Positions 40,276 to 48,014 of a stretch of DNA of 64,000 nt are shown one piece after another (position 1 is the stretch's first letter; every line of letters begins with the position of its first letter). The translations under genes were made by a program, and so were the position numbers. The notes under the pieces are model-generated. The model was not told where the DNA came from. It saw only the letters and a program-made list of their open reading frames with translations, and ran no database searches. The DNA comes from Bosea sp. AS-1 (GTDB taxonomy: Bacteria; Pseudomonadota; Alphaproteobacteria; Rhizobiales; Beijerinckiaceae). The DNA is taken from positions 5,086,501 through 5,150,500 of the forward strand of contig NZ_CP022372.1 of the NCBI RefSeq assembly GCF_002220095.1, given 5' to 3'.

Positions 40276-40518
40276 ATGGGGCGGTGGATAGACATCGAGG
40301 TCAGCGTCTTAGCTGACGACATCCTTGAGAAGTTCCGCGACGACGAAATTCTAGAAGAGGCCCGGAGCCGTCAAATCGGCCTTGTGCCGGACCTCCTTGA
40401 AGAGCTTCGCCGCGCCGACCTCGCCGACTTCATGACTATTGCAGAACGAATGCTGAGTCCGAAGTGGACCAGCACCAAAGCCTGCAAAGATCAATACAAT
40501 CTGGAGATGGGACGATGA
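40276..40518 (+). CDS. Small acidic helical protein after the clamp gene
   Basis: 80 residues, starting 4 nt after the clamp stop. Helical and acidic (ADDILEKFRDDEILEEARSR). It overlaps the next gene by 4 nt. No family recognised. Confidence 0.55.
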   Translation: MGRWIDIEVSVLADDILEKFRDDEILEEARSRQIGLVPDLLEELRRADLADFMTIAERMLSPKWTSTKACKDQYNLEMGR

Positions 40519-40886
40519 GAGACGCCAACCTTCGCGCTTTTCACAACACTGTCCGCAAACTTTACAACATCGAGTGGGAGCAGCTTGGCTTTCTGACGGA
40601 TGTGCAGAAAGACAACTTCTTCGAAAACCCGCCGATGTTCTTCATTCGGGCCGATGACGAAACGGCGACGAAGCTTTGGGACGTCATGCACCCGAAAGCG
40701 CCGGAGCCCGTCGCGGGTGAGTTGCGCGGTAATGTCATCTATCCGCGCGAGTGGGCGGCAAAGCAGACGGACTTCGAATACGACACCGGCAAGCCATTTC
40801 CGGATATGGGCGGCACCGCTCCCAACCCAGCCTTCACCTACATCGTCAACGGCGTGACTGGCGATGTCACGGCGCGCGCCGGTTAG
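40515..40886 (+). CDS. Hypothetical early protein, 123 aa
   Basis: Starts at the ATG at 40515 inside the previous stop (ATGA). Contains AFHNTVRKLYNIEWEQLGFL and FFIRADDETATKLWDVMH. A small globular protein without a recognised motif. Confidence 0.5.
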   Translation: MRDANLRAFHNTVRKLYNIEWEQLGFLTDVQKDNFFENPPMFFIRADDETATKLWDVMHPKAPEPVAGELRGNVIYPREWAAKQTDFEYDTGKPFPDMGGTAPNPAFTYIVNGVTGDVTARAG

Positions 40887-40888
40887 CC

Positions 40889-40911
40889 GTTGCTACGCCG
40901 CGCGTAGCAAC
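40889..40911. repeat. Intercistronic hairpin 5
   Basis: GTTGCTACGC-CGC-GCGTAGCAAC: a perfect 10-bp stem with a 3-nt loop. Its layout is nearly the same as hairpin 6 at 45257–45279. No T tract. Confidence 0.65.
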
Positions 40912-40931
40912 CTGTAACGGCAGGAGGACAT

Positions 40932-41207
40932 ATGCCCAAGTATCAGTATAGCGCCGGCGACCATCCCGATTACCACCAGCCACATAGCTGGTGCGACGCC
41001 CACGAAATCAAGCACTTTGCAGACGACCTCGAATTCGTCGCGGAGCAGTGCGCCGAAAACTACCACGATAACGGTGGGTATGAGGATCGCTGGCCGGTTG
41101 AGTTCCGTATTTATACGAACGGCACCGAAGTAGCGCGCTTCAACATCGAGCGTGAATACGAGCCGAGCTTTTGTGCTTGGCCGGTCGAAATCCCGGTGGT
41201 GGCGTGA
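40932..41207 (+). CDS. Hypothetical early protein, 91 aa
   Basis: His/Tyr/Asp-rich small protein (YSAGDHPDYHQPHSWCDAHE) followed by an alpha/beta end (EFRIYTNGTEVARFNIERE). AGGAGG precedes the ATG. It overlaps the next gene by 4 nt (GTGA). Confidence 0.55.
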   Translation: MPKYQYSAGDHPDYHQPHSWCDAHEIKHFADDLEFVAEQCAENYHDNGGYEDRWPVEFRIYTNGTEVARFNIEREYEPSFCAWPVEIPVVA

Positions 41208-41497
41208 TCGCGCCCGACGACGATCGCCTTGTCTACCTGCCGGAAGACAAGGTCACGTCCGCGAACGGCATGTGCCAGGTTCTTCGTGATCGCTGGTTCA
41301 GCGTTCACCCGGAACGAGGCTTGCTGTTCTGGCAAGTCAACAAGCGGCGCAAGGGCGTGCTTCGCGGAGCAAGCCCGCAGTGCAACGGCTCTGATGTCAT
41401 AGCGCGCAAGCTTGCAGAGCAAATGTACCCGTGGGCTGAGACGCGCTTTTACCCGCTTGTCCTTCTGCCCATCCACCTGAACGACTACGTCAACTAG
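41204..41497 (+). CDS. Hypothetical early protein, 97 aa
   Basis: Starts with GTG at 41204, overlapping the previous TGA. Contains DDRLVYLPEDKVTSANGM and SVHPERGLLFWQVNKRRKGV. No family recognised; the tight coupling and codon use support it. Confidence 0.5.
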   Translation: MIAPDDDRLVYLPEDKVTSANGMCQVLRDRWFSVHPERGLLFWQVNKRRKGVLRGASPQCNGSDVIARKLAEQMYPWAETRFYPLVLLPIHLNDYVN

Positions 41498-41506
41498 GTA
41501 TCTGCC

Positions 41507-42439
41507 TTGGCACCCCTCCCCCAAACCACCACCATCAGCCCGACCGTCCTGGCGATCTATGCCGCCTACGAAGCCGCCGCGACGGACTGGGATTCGTGGG
41601 GCATCTCGGTCGGTGACATCGGCCTTGAGTGCGACCGAGCACTCTGGCTGGCCATGCGGTGGGTCAGTGAGCGCGAATTCATCGACGGCCGTAAGCGGTC
41701 GATCTTTGAAACCGGCAACATCTGGGAGGAGCGGCTCGTCGCGAACCTTGAAGCGGCGGGCTGCGAGGTCACCGGCACGCAGGACAAGATGCGGTTTGCC
41801 CACGGTCATTTGCGCGGAAAGCGCGACGGCGCGGTGTCTGGGCTGGCGGAAGCGCCAGTCACTGAACATCTGCTCGAGGTGAAGTCGCACAAGGACGACA
41901 AATTCAGGGAAGTCGTCAAAAAAGGCGTCAAGGTCGCGCAGCCAACCCACTATGGGCAGCTTCAGCTGGGATGCCACGCGTTCGGGCACAGCCGCTGGTG
42001 CTATGCGATCGTCAACAAGAACACGGACGAGCGGCACATTGAACGCGGCGAGTACGATCACGACTATTGCATCCGTCAGATCGCCCGGGCCGAGCGTATC
42101 GCGCTGAGTCCGGAGCCGCCCGGCCGTGTGTGCAAGGATCAAACCGACTTCCGCGGGATGTTCTGCCGGCAGAAAGACGTTTGCTGGGGCGAGGCGATGC
42201 CACGGGTGCATTGCCGGTCGTGTTTGCACAGCTCCGCCGAGCCGCATGGTGACGCCGCCTGGTCGTGCGGGCGCTGGATGAAGCCGCTCAGCATCGACGA
42301 GCAGCGCGAAGGATGCCCGAACCATTTGCATATTCCGGCGCTCGTGCCGGCTGAACAGATCGACGTGGACGAAGAAAACGAGACGATTTCGTACCGCCTA
42401 GCAGACGGCAGCATTTGGATTGATGGGGCGAGCGCGTGA
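41507..42439 (+). CDS. Cas4/RecB-like PD-(D/E)XK nuclease with Cys cluster
   Basis: 310 residues, TTG start. The nuclease core is visible: GKRDGAV with Asp107, LLEVKSH with Glu124/Lys126, and HYGQLQLG with Gln151. Cysteines at 42 (ECDRALWL), 209, 220, 226, 236, 239, 254 and 270 may hold an iron-sulphur cluster or zinc, as in Cas4-like phage exonucleases. It should process DNA ends for the Sak4/DUF669 recombination system. It overlaps the cytosine methyltransferase gene by 4 nt. Confidence 0.75.
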   Translation: MAPLPQTTTISPTVLAIYAAYEAAATDWDSWGISVGDIGLECDRALWLAMRWVSEREFIDGRKRSIFETGNIWEERLVANLEAAGCEVTGTQDKMRFAHGHLRGKRDGAVSGLAEAPVTEHLLEVKSHKDDKFREVVKKGVKVAQPTHYGQLQLGCHAFGHSRWCYAIVNKNTDERHIERGEYDHDYCIRQIARAERIALSPEPPGRVCKDQTDFRGMFCRQKDVCWGEAMPRVHCRSCLHSSAEPHGDAAWSCGRWMKPLSIDEQREGCPNHLHIPALVPAEQIDVDEENETISYRLADGSIWIDGASA

Positions 42440-43611
42440 AAGTTCTGGATCTCTTCAGCGCTGCCGCCGGCGGCTGGTCGCTCGGAATGCACCGCGCCGG
42501 ATACCGCACCGTTGCCGCATGCGAAGTCATTGACTGGCGCCGCGCCCTCTATTTGCAGAACAACCCCGGAGTTCCGGTTTATGACGACGTCACAACCCTT
42601 ACAGCAGACCGACTTGTTCGGGACGGTATTGGGCTTCCCGACATCATCGTCGGCTCGCCGCCCTGCCAGGACATCAGCAGCGCAAACACCAAGGGCAAAG
42701 GCGTCGACGGAGAGCGCAGCGGACTTTACTTCGAGGCCATCCGGCTCATTGGCGAATGCCGACCTCGTTGGTTCGCTCTTGAGAATAGCGCTAATCTCCG
42801 AACTCGAGGCGCAGACCGGGTCATCGATGCGCTGGCGGCAATCGGCTACACCTGCTGGCCATTCGTGGTCAGTGCTGGAGACATCGGCGCCAATCACGAG
42901 CGCAAGCGAAGCTGGCTTGTCGGGTTCTGTATTGCCGACGCCGATGGCCTCGGACGGGATGGCGGGCGGCAAGGGTGGTGGAGCGGGCTCGACATTCCCC
43001 TTTCGATCGATCCTAGGCACGCCAACGAAGTCGTCCAAGGTCCGGTCAGAGTCCTTCATGGAAGGTCGTGCGCCATCGATCAAGGAGGCGTTGTTCCATA
43101 CACCGACGACGAAAGCGAACTTCGCGGCGCCGAGCATGCAGAAATGGGAAAGCTGCAAGCCGTGGCAGGAGATGTTGGAAACACTGCCAACGCCGACGAA
43201 GCGGGACAAAAGGCTGGACTCCTGGAGTCCAGCCTACGATCGACGCAAGAGCCCGACGATGGATGCTGTGATGGACGGCGCCATGACGGGTCGGGCGTCG
43301 GACAAATGGGCGGGTGCGAGGGCGCTGGCCGCGCTCCTGCAGAGCCATGGGCTGAGTGGAACGGCGGCCTTGCCCATCACCTACGGGTGGATGATGGGCT
43401 ATCCAGCTGGGTGGCTCAGTCGCGCATTGCAGTCGGCGGTCCACGCGGGACAGTTGCAGCTAGCCTCATCGTCGAAGCGTTCGGCGACGCAGTCCTACCG
43501 CAAATCCCAGAGGCCATCGGCCGCGCCATCTGGCGCGTAGAGGCTGCGCTGGCTGCCCTCCACATGCCCGCCGCCAACGATAACGACAAGACTAAGGAGA
43601 CTGCTGCGTGA
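42436..43611 (+). CDS. C5 cytosine DNA methyltransferase (Dcm-like), with a second coding-like frame
   Basis: 391 residues. Family motifs: VLDLFSAAAGGWSLG (motif I), GSPPCQDIS with catalytic Cys77 (IV), FALENSAN (VI), ANHERKRSW (VIII-like) and EAFGDAVLPQIPEAIG (X). Methylation of phage DNA to escape host restriction is the likely purpose. Oddity: the +1 frame, open from 42512 to 43540, carries pieces typical of the variable region of other phage Dcm proteins (SVLPTPMASDGMAGG, ETLPTPTKRDKRLDSW, GWMMGYPAGW) with high GC at third positions. Compensating frameshifts or overprinting are possible, so the middle ~160 residues are uncertain. Confidence 0.82.
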   Translation: MKVLDLFSAAAGGWSLGMHRAGYRTVAACEVIDWRRALYLQNNPGVPVYDDVTTLTADRLVRDGIGLPDIIVGSPPCQDISSANTKGKGVDGERSGLYFEAIRLIGECRPRWFALENSANLRTRGADRVIDALAAIGYTCWPFVVSAGDIGANHERKRSWLVGFCIADADGLGRDGGRQGWWSGLDIPLSIDPRHANEVVQGPVRVLHGRSCAIDQGGVVPYTDDESELRGAEHAEMGKLQAVAGDVGNTANADEAGQKAGLLESSLRSTQEPDDGCCDGRRHDGSGVGQMGGCEGAGRAPAEPWAEWNGGLAHHLRVDDGLSSWVAQSRIAVGGPRGTVAASLIVEAFGDAVLPQIPEAIGRAIWRVEAALAALHMPAANDNDKTKETAA

Positions 43612-45257
43612 CCATTCAGCTTCGCCCGTATCAACGAGAGGCGGTCGACGCCGTCAAGGCGGAGCTTGAGACTGTCGATTCCACGCTGCTTGTCGCATCG
43701 GTTGGCGCCGGCAAGACGATTATGCAGGCCGCGTTTATTCAGGACGTGCTGGCCGACTACCCAGGTGCTCGCTTCATCTGCGCCGTTCATACGCGCGAGC
43801 TTGTGCAGCAGAACGCACAAGCGATGTATGACCTGATGCCTTGGGCAGATGTTGGCGTGAACAGCGCCGCGCTAGGGTCGCGCAAGACAAACTCGCAAAT
43901 TCTGTTCTGCTCGGTCCAGTCTGTTTTTCGCGACGTAGCTAAACTTGGCTATGCCGATGCGCTCATTATCGATGAGTGCCATCTAATCTCGAAAAACTCC
44001 GACGCGATGTATCACGCGCTCATCAATGGGCTGCGTGAGCTTAATCCTGATCTGCGTATTCTTGGGATGTCCGGCACGCCGTACCGCATGGATAGCGGCT
44101 ATCTGACGTCCGGCGATGACCCGCTGTTCAAGACGATCGCTTATGAATTCGGTCTTGGCCAGGCGATCGAGGCAGGCTTTCTCGTTCCGCCGTCCGGCAA
44201 GCAGACTGCCGTTACGTTTGACACGACAGGCGTTCACACCCGCGCTGGCGATTTCATCACATCGGAACTTTCGCGCGCCGTCAATCAGGAGGCCATCACC
44301 CGCGAGGCTGTGACGGAGATCGTGCGGTATGGCGCCGACCGCAAGGCATGGATTTGCTTCTGCGTCGATGTGGAGCACGCCATTGCTGTCCGCGACGAGA
44401 TGCGCCGCCAGGGCGTGACGTGTGAGACGGTTGAGGGCGCCATGGACGCAGGCAGCCGCAAGCGCATCCTGGCCGCATATAAGGCCGGCGAAATTCGCTG
44501 CCTGACCAACGTGAACGTGCTGTCGATCGGGTTCAATCATCCGCCGATCGATCTAATCGCGCTGATGAGGCCGACGAAATCCTGCGCCTTGTATGTCCAG
44601 CAAGTGGGGCGCGGGCTCCGTTTGTCGCCGGGTAAGACCAACTGCCTGGTGCTGGACTACGGCAACGTTGTCCGCACCCTCGGACCGGTTGACCTTGTGA
44701 AGCCGCGCGAGCCCGGTAAGGGCCAAGGCGAGGCACCAGTGCGAGTCTGCCCCAACTGCTTCGAAATCAATTACGCCGCAGCGCGCCAGTGCGTCTGTTG
44801 CGGACACCAGTTTGAGATAGAAGAAAAGCCGCTCCATGAGGCGCGGGCCGACCACCTGCCTATCCTATCCACGCAGAGCGAATGGCTTCCTGTCCGGCGC
44901 AGGAAGTTCAAGTATCACGAGAAGCTCGGTGGGTTGCCTTCGGTAAGGGTCGAACTGGCTTCGGGCCTGACGACCTACAAGACCTGGCTGTGCCCGCAAC
45001 ACACGGGCTTCGCCAAGTCCAAGGCGGATCGCTGGTGGCGCCAGCACGGGGGGCAGACGCCGTTTCCGGCGAGCGTGGATGAGTGGCTTAGCCGTGAGAG
45101 CGAGCTGGTCGCAACGGCAGAAATCGCGATCAAACCTAAGCCAGGCAGCAAGTTCTTTGACGTAACCGACTTCCGGCCCGCGAACGATAACGCGCCTGAA
45201 GCGAGCAACGATAATCGACCGGCGTCTGAAATATTGGATGACGAAATTGCGTTTTAG
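43608..45257 (+). CDS. SF2 (DEAD/DEAH-type) helicase with zinc ribbon
   Basis: 549 residues. Helicase motifs: ASVGAGKTIMQ (I), ALIIDECHLISK (II), ILGMSGTPYR (III), then VLSIGFNHPPIDLIAL and YVQQVGRGLR (V–VI). A Cys4 zinc ribbon follows at ~380–402 (RVCPNCFEINYAAARQCVCC). It resembles the phage SSL2/RadD-like helicases of replication modules. It begins in a 4-nt overlap with the methyltransferase gene. Probable roles are unwinding in replication or recombination. Confidence 0.88.
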   Translation: MTIQLRPYQREAVDAVKAELETVDSTLLVASVGAGKTIMQAAFIQDVLADYPGARFICAVHTRELVQQNAQAMYDLMPWADVGVNSAALGSRKTNSQILFCSVQSVFRDVAKLGYADALIIDECHLISKNSDAMYHALINGLRELNPDLRILGMSGTPYRMDSGYLTSGDDPLFKTIAYEFGLGQAIEAGFLVPPSGKQTAVTFDTTGVHTRAGDFITSELSRAVNQEAITREAVTEIVRYGADRKAWICFCVDVEHAIAVRDEMRRQGVTCETVEGAMDAGSRKRILAAYKAGEIRCLTNVNVLSIGFNHPPIDLIALMRPTKSCALYVQQVGRGLRLSPGKTNCLVLDYGNVVRTLGPVDLVKPREPGKGQGEAPVRVCPNCFEINYAAARQCVCCGHQFEIEEKPLHEARADHLPILSTQSEWLPVRRRKFKYHEKLGGLPSVRVELASGLTTYKTWLCPQHTGFAKSKADRWWRQHGGQTPFPASVDEWLSRESELVATAEIAIKPKPGSKFFDVTDFRPANDNAPEASNDNRPASEILDDEIAF

Positions 45258-45279
45258 TTGATGCGCATAGCGCATCAAC
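45257..45279. repeat. Intercistronic hairpin 6
   Basis: GTTGATGCGC-ATA-GCGCATCAAC: a perfect 10-bp stem with 3-nt loop directly after the helicase stop codon. Same size and flanking bases as hairpin 5 (GTTG...CAAC). No T tract follows. Confidence 0.65.
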
Positions 45280-45297
45280 GTGAACAAGGGGAACTCT

Positions 45298-45450
45298 ATG
45301 ACACAAACCACACCACAAGAAGCTATTGTCCGAATGCTCGCGAACAACCCTCAACCCATGTCTTTCCCAACGCTGGCGGCTGCCATCTTGGCCGTTCTGG
45401 CGCATGAGGGCTGGACGGTCGTGCGCCGGGAGACTGTTGATGCGGAGTGA
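45298..45450 (+). CDS. Small protein upstream of the methyltransferase, 50 aa
   Basis: Starts at 45298 with AAGGGGAAC upstream (MTQTTPQEAIVRMLANNPQP) and ends overlapping the start of the methyltransferase gene by 11 nt. Sequence fits a short helical protein (FPTLAAAILAVLAHEGWTVV). Function unknown; it may serve translational coupling. Confidence 0.55.
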   Translation: MTQTTPQEAIVRMLANNPQPMSFPTLAAAILAVLAHEGWTVVRRETVDAE

Positions 45451-47002
45451 GCATCTAGACGGGCGCGTTGTGCTGCATGGCGGTGATAGCCGCGAGGTGC
45501 TGAAGGGGCTCGCGGACTGCAGCATTGATAGTGTTGTCACGGATCCGCCGTATGCTTTGGTGTCGATCGTCAAGCGGTTCGGCGGGGAGAACGCCGCGCC
45601 GGCCAACGACAACGACGTGTACGCCCGATCCAGCGCCGGCTTCATGGGCAAGCAGTGGGATACCGGCGAGACGGCGTTTGCTGTCGAGTTCTGGGCCGAG
45701 ATTATGCGCGTGCTCAAGCCTGGCGGCCACGTCGTCGCGTTCAGCGGGACGCGCACCTATCACCGGCTTGCCGTCGCGATCGAGGATGCCGGCTTTGAAA
45801 TCCGCGATCAGTTGGCATGGGCCTATGGCTCGGGGTTTCCGAAGTCGCATGATGTCAGCAAGGGGATTGATAAGAAAGCCAATGAAACTCCGCTGTTTGC
45901 GTCGATCCGCAGTCACATCCGCGCATGGCGCGATGAACGCGGAATGACGAACAAAGACTTGAACGCGGCGGTTGGCAGCGCCACCAACGGATGCGGAATG
46001 GCGCGCCACTGGACGAGCGAAAACGGCAACCAGCACTCAATCCCAAGCAAAGAGCAGTGGCGAAACCTTAAGGCGGTTCTCGGTTGGCCCGACTGCGACT
46101 TGGACGCTGTGTATGACACAGTGAAGGACGGCGCCGAGCGCCCTGTCGTTAGAAGCCAATCCGGAACATTATTGGCTGTTGCGCCGGGCCAAGACAACGA
46201 CCGCTCCGCAACCACTCTAGCCATCACCGCCCCAGCAACCGACGCCGCCCGCCAATGGCAGGGCTGGGGCACGGCGCTTAAGCCAGCGTGGGAGCCGATC
46301 GTCCTTGCTAGGAAACCCCTCACGGGCACGGTTGCTGCCAACGTTTTGGAATACAAAACGGGCGCGTTGAATATCGACGGGTGCCGGGTTGGGGATGAGG
46401 CGCGCACGAATCCTAGCGCCGGCAGCAACGATATCTATGGCCAGTTCAAGGGAGCAGAGAATAGTGGCCGCGTCGCCACCGGCCGCTGGCCAGCCAACAT
46501 CGTCCACGACGGCAGCGACGAGGTGGTGCGGTGCTTTCCTGAGGCGGGCGGCGGCTTCGGCAAGCGCGGAGGAAACCCGGACTCTACGTCTTACGGCTTC
46601 GCGGAAGGCACTATGCAGACTGTAGGTTTTGGCGACTCCGGCTCCGCCGCCCGCTTCTTCTACAGCGCCAAAGCCGACAAGCAGGACCGCATTGGCAGCA
46701 AGCACCCGACGGTAAAGCCGGTCGACCTGATGCAGTGGCTATGCCGCCTAGTGACGCCGCCAGGCGGTACGGTGCTGGACCCGTTTGCGGGATCCGGCTC
46801 AACGGGCGAAGCCGCGTGGCGGGAGGGTTTCCAGTGCGTCCTGATCGAGCGCGAGCCGGAATACCAAGCCGACATCGCGGAGCGTCTGCGCCTCGCCGAC
46901 AAGGGGCCGCTGGAGCGCCGCCAACGAGCAATCAAACAGACCGCTGACATCGGCGGCCTCTTCGCCAACGACAATACCAAGGACGCCAACATTGCCGCGT
47001 GA
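45440..47002 (+). CDS. N6-adenine or N4-cytosine DNA methyltransferase
   Basis: 520 residues from the ATG at 45440; a longer frame upstream only overlaps the small gene. Catalytic DPPY is at 35–38 (VVTDPPYAL); the AdoMet site VLDPFAGSGSTGEA is near the C-terminus after KHPTVKPVDLMQWL, the order of beta-class enzymes. Residues ~150–240 form an insertion with an HTH-like piece (IRAWRDERGMTNKDLNAAVG), likely the target recognition region. It should protect phage DNA from restriction or act in regulation. Confidence 0.85.
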   Translation: MRSEHLDGRVVLHGGDSREVLKGLADCSIDSVVTDPPYALVSIVKRFGGENAAPANDNDVYARSSAGFMGKQWDTGETAFAVEFWAEIMRVLKPGGHVVAFSGTRTYHRLAVAIEDAGFEIRDQLAWAYGSGFPKSHDVSKGIDKKANETPLFASIRSHIRAWRDERGMTNKDLNAAVGSATNGCGMARHWTSENGNQHSIPSKEQWRNLKAVLGWPDCDLDAVYDTVKDGAERPVVRSQSGTLLAVAPGQDNDRSATTLAITAPATDAARQWQGWGTALKPAWEPIVLARKPLTGTVAANVLEYKTGALNIDGCRVGDEARTNPSAGSNDIYGQFKGAENSGRVATGRWPANIVHDGSDEVVRCFPEAGGGFGKRGGNPDSTSYGFAEGTMQTVGFGDSGSAARFFYSAKADKQDRIGSKHPTVKPVDLMQWLCRLVTPPGGTVLDPFAGSGSTGEAAWREGFQCVLIEREPEYQADIAERLRLADKGPLERRQRAIKQTADIGGLFANDNTKDANIAA

Positions 47003-47330
47003 ACGCCTTTCCAACCGCCGCGAGTCTGAGAACATCACCTTCTGGCACGCGGGCCGCGAGTACACGGCGCGCGTTAGCTTTTACCCAGACGGCCGCCTAG
47101 CCGAAGTCTTCTTGGACAACGGCAAGGTCGGGTCAGACGCGCAGGTAAACTGCCGCGATGCCGCTGTGGCAATGTCCATGTTGCTTCAGCATGGGTGCGA
47201 CGCGGCCACGGTTCGCAAAAGCCTGTCCCGCACGGAGCGCGGCGAGGCCGAGTCCGCGATCGGCGCCCTGTTGGACCTATTGGCGGCGGAGCCCGCCAAT
47301 ACCAACCAACCGGCTGCCGCGCATGGCTAG
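46992..47330 (+). CDS. Small TSCPD-like phage protein
   Basis: 112 residues, TTG start overlapping the methyltransferase end. The pattern REYTARVSFYPDGRLAEVFL, then GKVGSDAQVNCRDAAVAMSM and LLQHGCDAATV resembles the TSCPD domain known from ribonucleotide reductase C-termini and also found as a stand-alone phage protein. The role is unknown. Confidence 0.6.
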   Translation: MPRERLSNRRESENITFWHAGREYTARVSFYPDGRLAEVFLDNGKVGSDAQVNCRDAAVAMSMLLQHGCDAATVRKSLSRTERGEAESAIGALLDLLAAEPANTNQPAAAHG

Positions 47331-47658
47331 CCCCCACATCAACGACCCAGCCGAATGCTTCCTCTGCAAGCGGCACGCGGTCGGCATCGGAGCCGGCGAC
47401 GGGCGTCGGCCTCGATGGGTCTGTGACGATTGTATTCCTCACATTCGGGAGATTCGGCAGGTGCGAAACTTCAATCCATACGAGGCCCGAGCGCGTGCCG
47501 ACGCGAAGGAGAAGGTCGGCGAATTCTTGGACAAAATAGGCAAGACCGACCTTGGCGAGTTCTCGGAGGAAGAGGCCGAAGAACTGCTGACGGTTGTCAT
47601 CCACGAATTCGGCGAGAGCCTGCGCAGTCAGGTTGCCGAGTTGAGGGCTCCGTTCTGA
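47323..47658 (+). CDS. Zinc-finger phage protein, DUF6511-like
   Basis: 111 residues from the ATG at 47323 (overlap of 8 nt). Two Cys pairs are visible, ECFLCKRHAVGIGAG and PRWVCDDC, as in small phage proteins that follow TSCPD-like genes. The C-terminal half is helical and acidic (EFSEEEAEELLTVVIHEF). Function unknown, probably nucleic-acid related. Confidence 0.6.
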   Translation: MASPHINDPAECFLCKRHAVGIGAGDGRRPRWVCDDCIPHIREIRQVRNFNPYEARARADAKEKVGEFLDKIGKTDLGEFSEEEAEELLTVVIHEFGESLRSQVAELRAPF

Positions 47659-48014
47659 TGCGGCTGCTGGTTACGGGTGGTCGCGATTTTACCAACCGAG
47701 AGTTGGCGTTCTCAGCCTTGAACAAACTCGATGCCGAGAACTGCATAGACGTCGTGATACACGGCGCGGCCAAGGGTGCGGACACGCTTGCTGCGCGGTG
47801 GTGCGCAGCAATGAATGTCCCGGTGTGGCCATTCCCCGCCGAATGGAGACGCCACCAAAACGCGGCTGGGCCAATCCGCAATCAGCGAATGATCGACGAG
47901 GCCGCCCCCAGCCACGTCCTAGCCTTTTCCGGCGGCAACGGCACCGCCGACATGGTGCGCCGTGCGCGCGCCGCAAATATCCCCGTTATCGAGGTTCCTG
48001 CGCATGTTCACTAA
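47658..48014 (+). CDS. DUF2493/YspA-like SLOG-family protein
   Basis: 118 residues from the ATG at 47658 (TGATG). The Rossmann-like SLOG pattern is clear: MRLLVTGGRDFTNRE, IHGAAKGADTLAARW, and LAFSGGNGTADMVRRA. This family is thought to bind nucleotides or nucleotide-derived ligands and is often found in phage and defence contexts. Its specific role here is not known. Confidence 0.78.
   Translation: MRLLVTGGRDFTNRELAFSALNKLDAENCIDVVIHGAAKGADTLAARWCAAMNVPVWPFPAEWRRHQNAAGPIRNQRMIDEAAPSHVLAFSGGNGTADMVRRARAANIPVIEVPAHVH

Noticed and set aside
42139..43209. Minus-strand open frame opposite the nuclease and methyltransferase genes
   Set aside because: No ribosome-binding site and the opposite strand carries methyltransferase motifs; likely chance.
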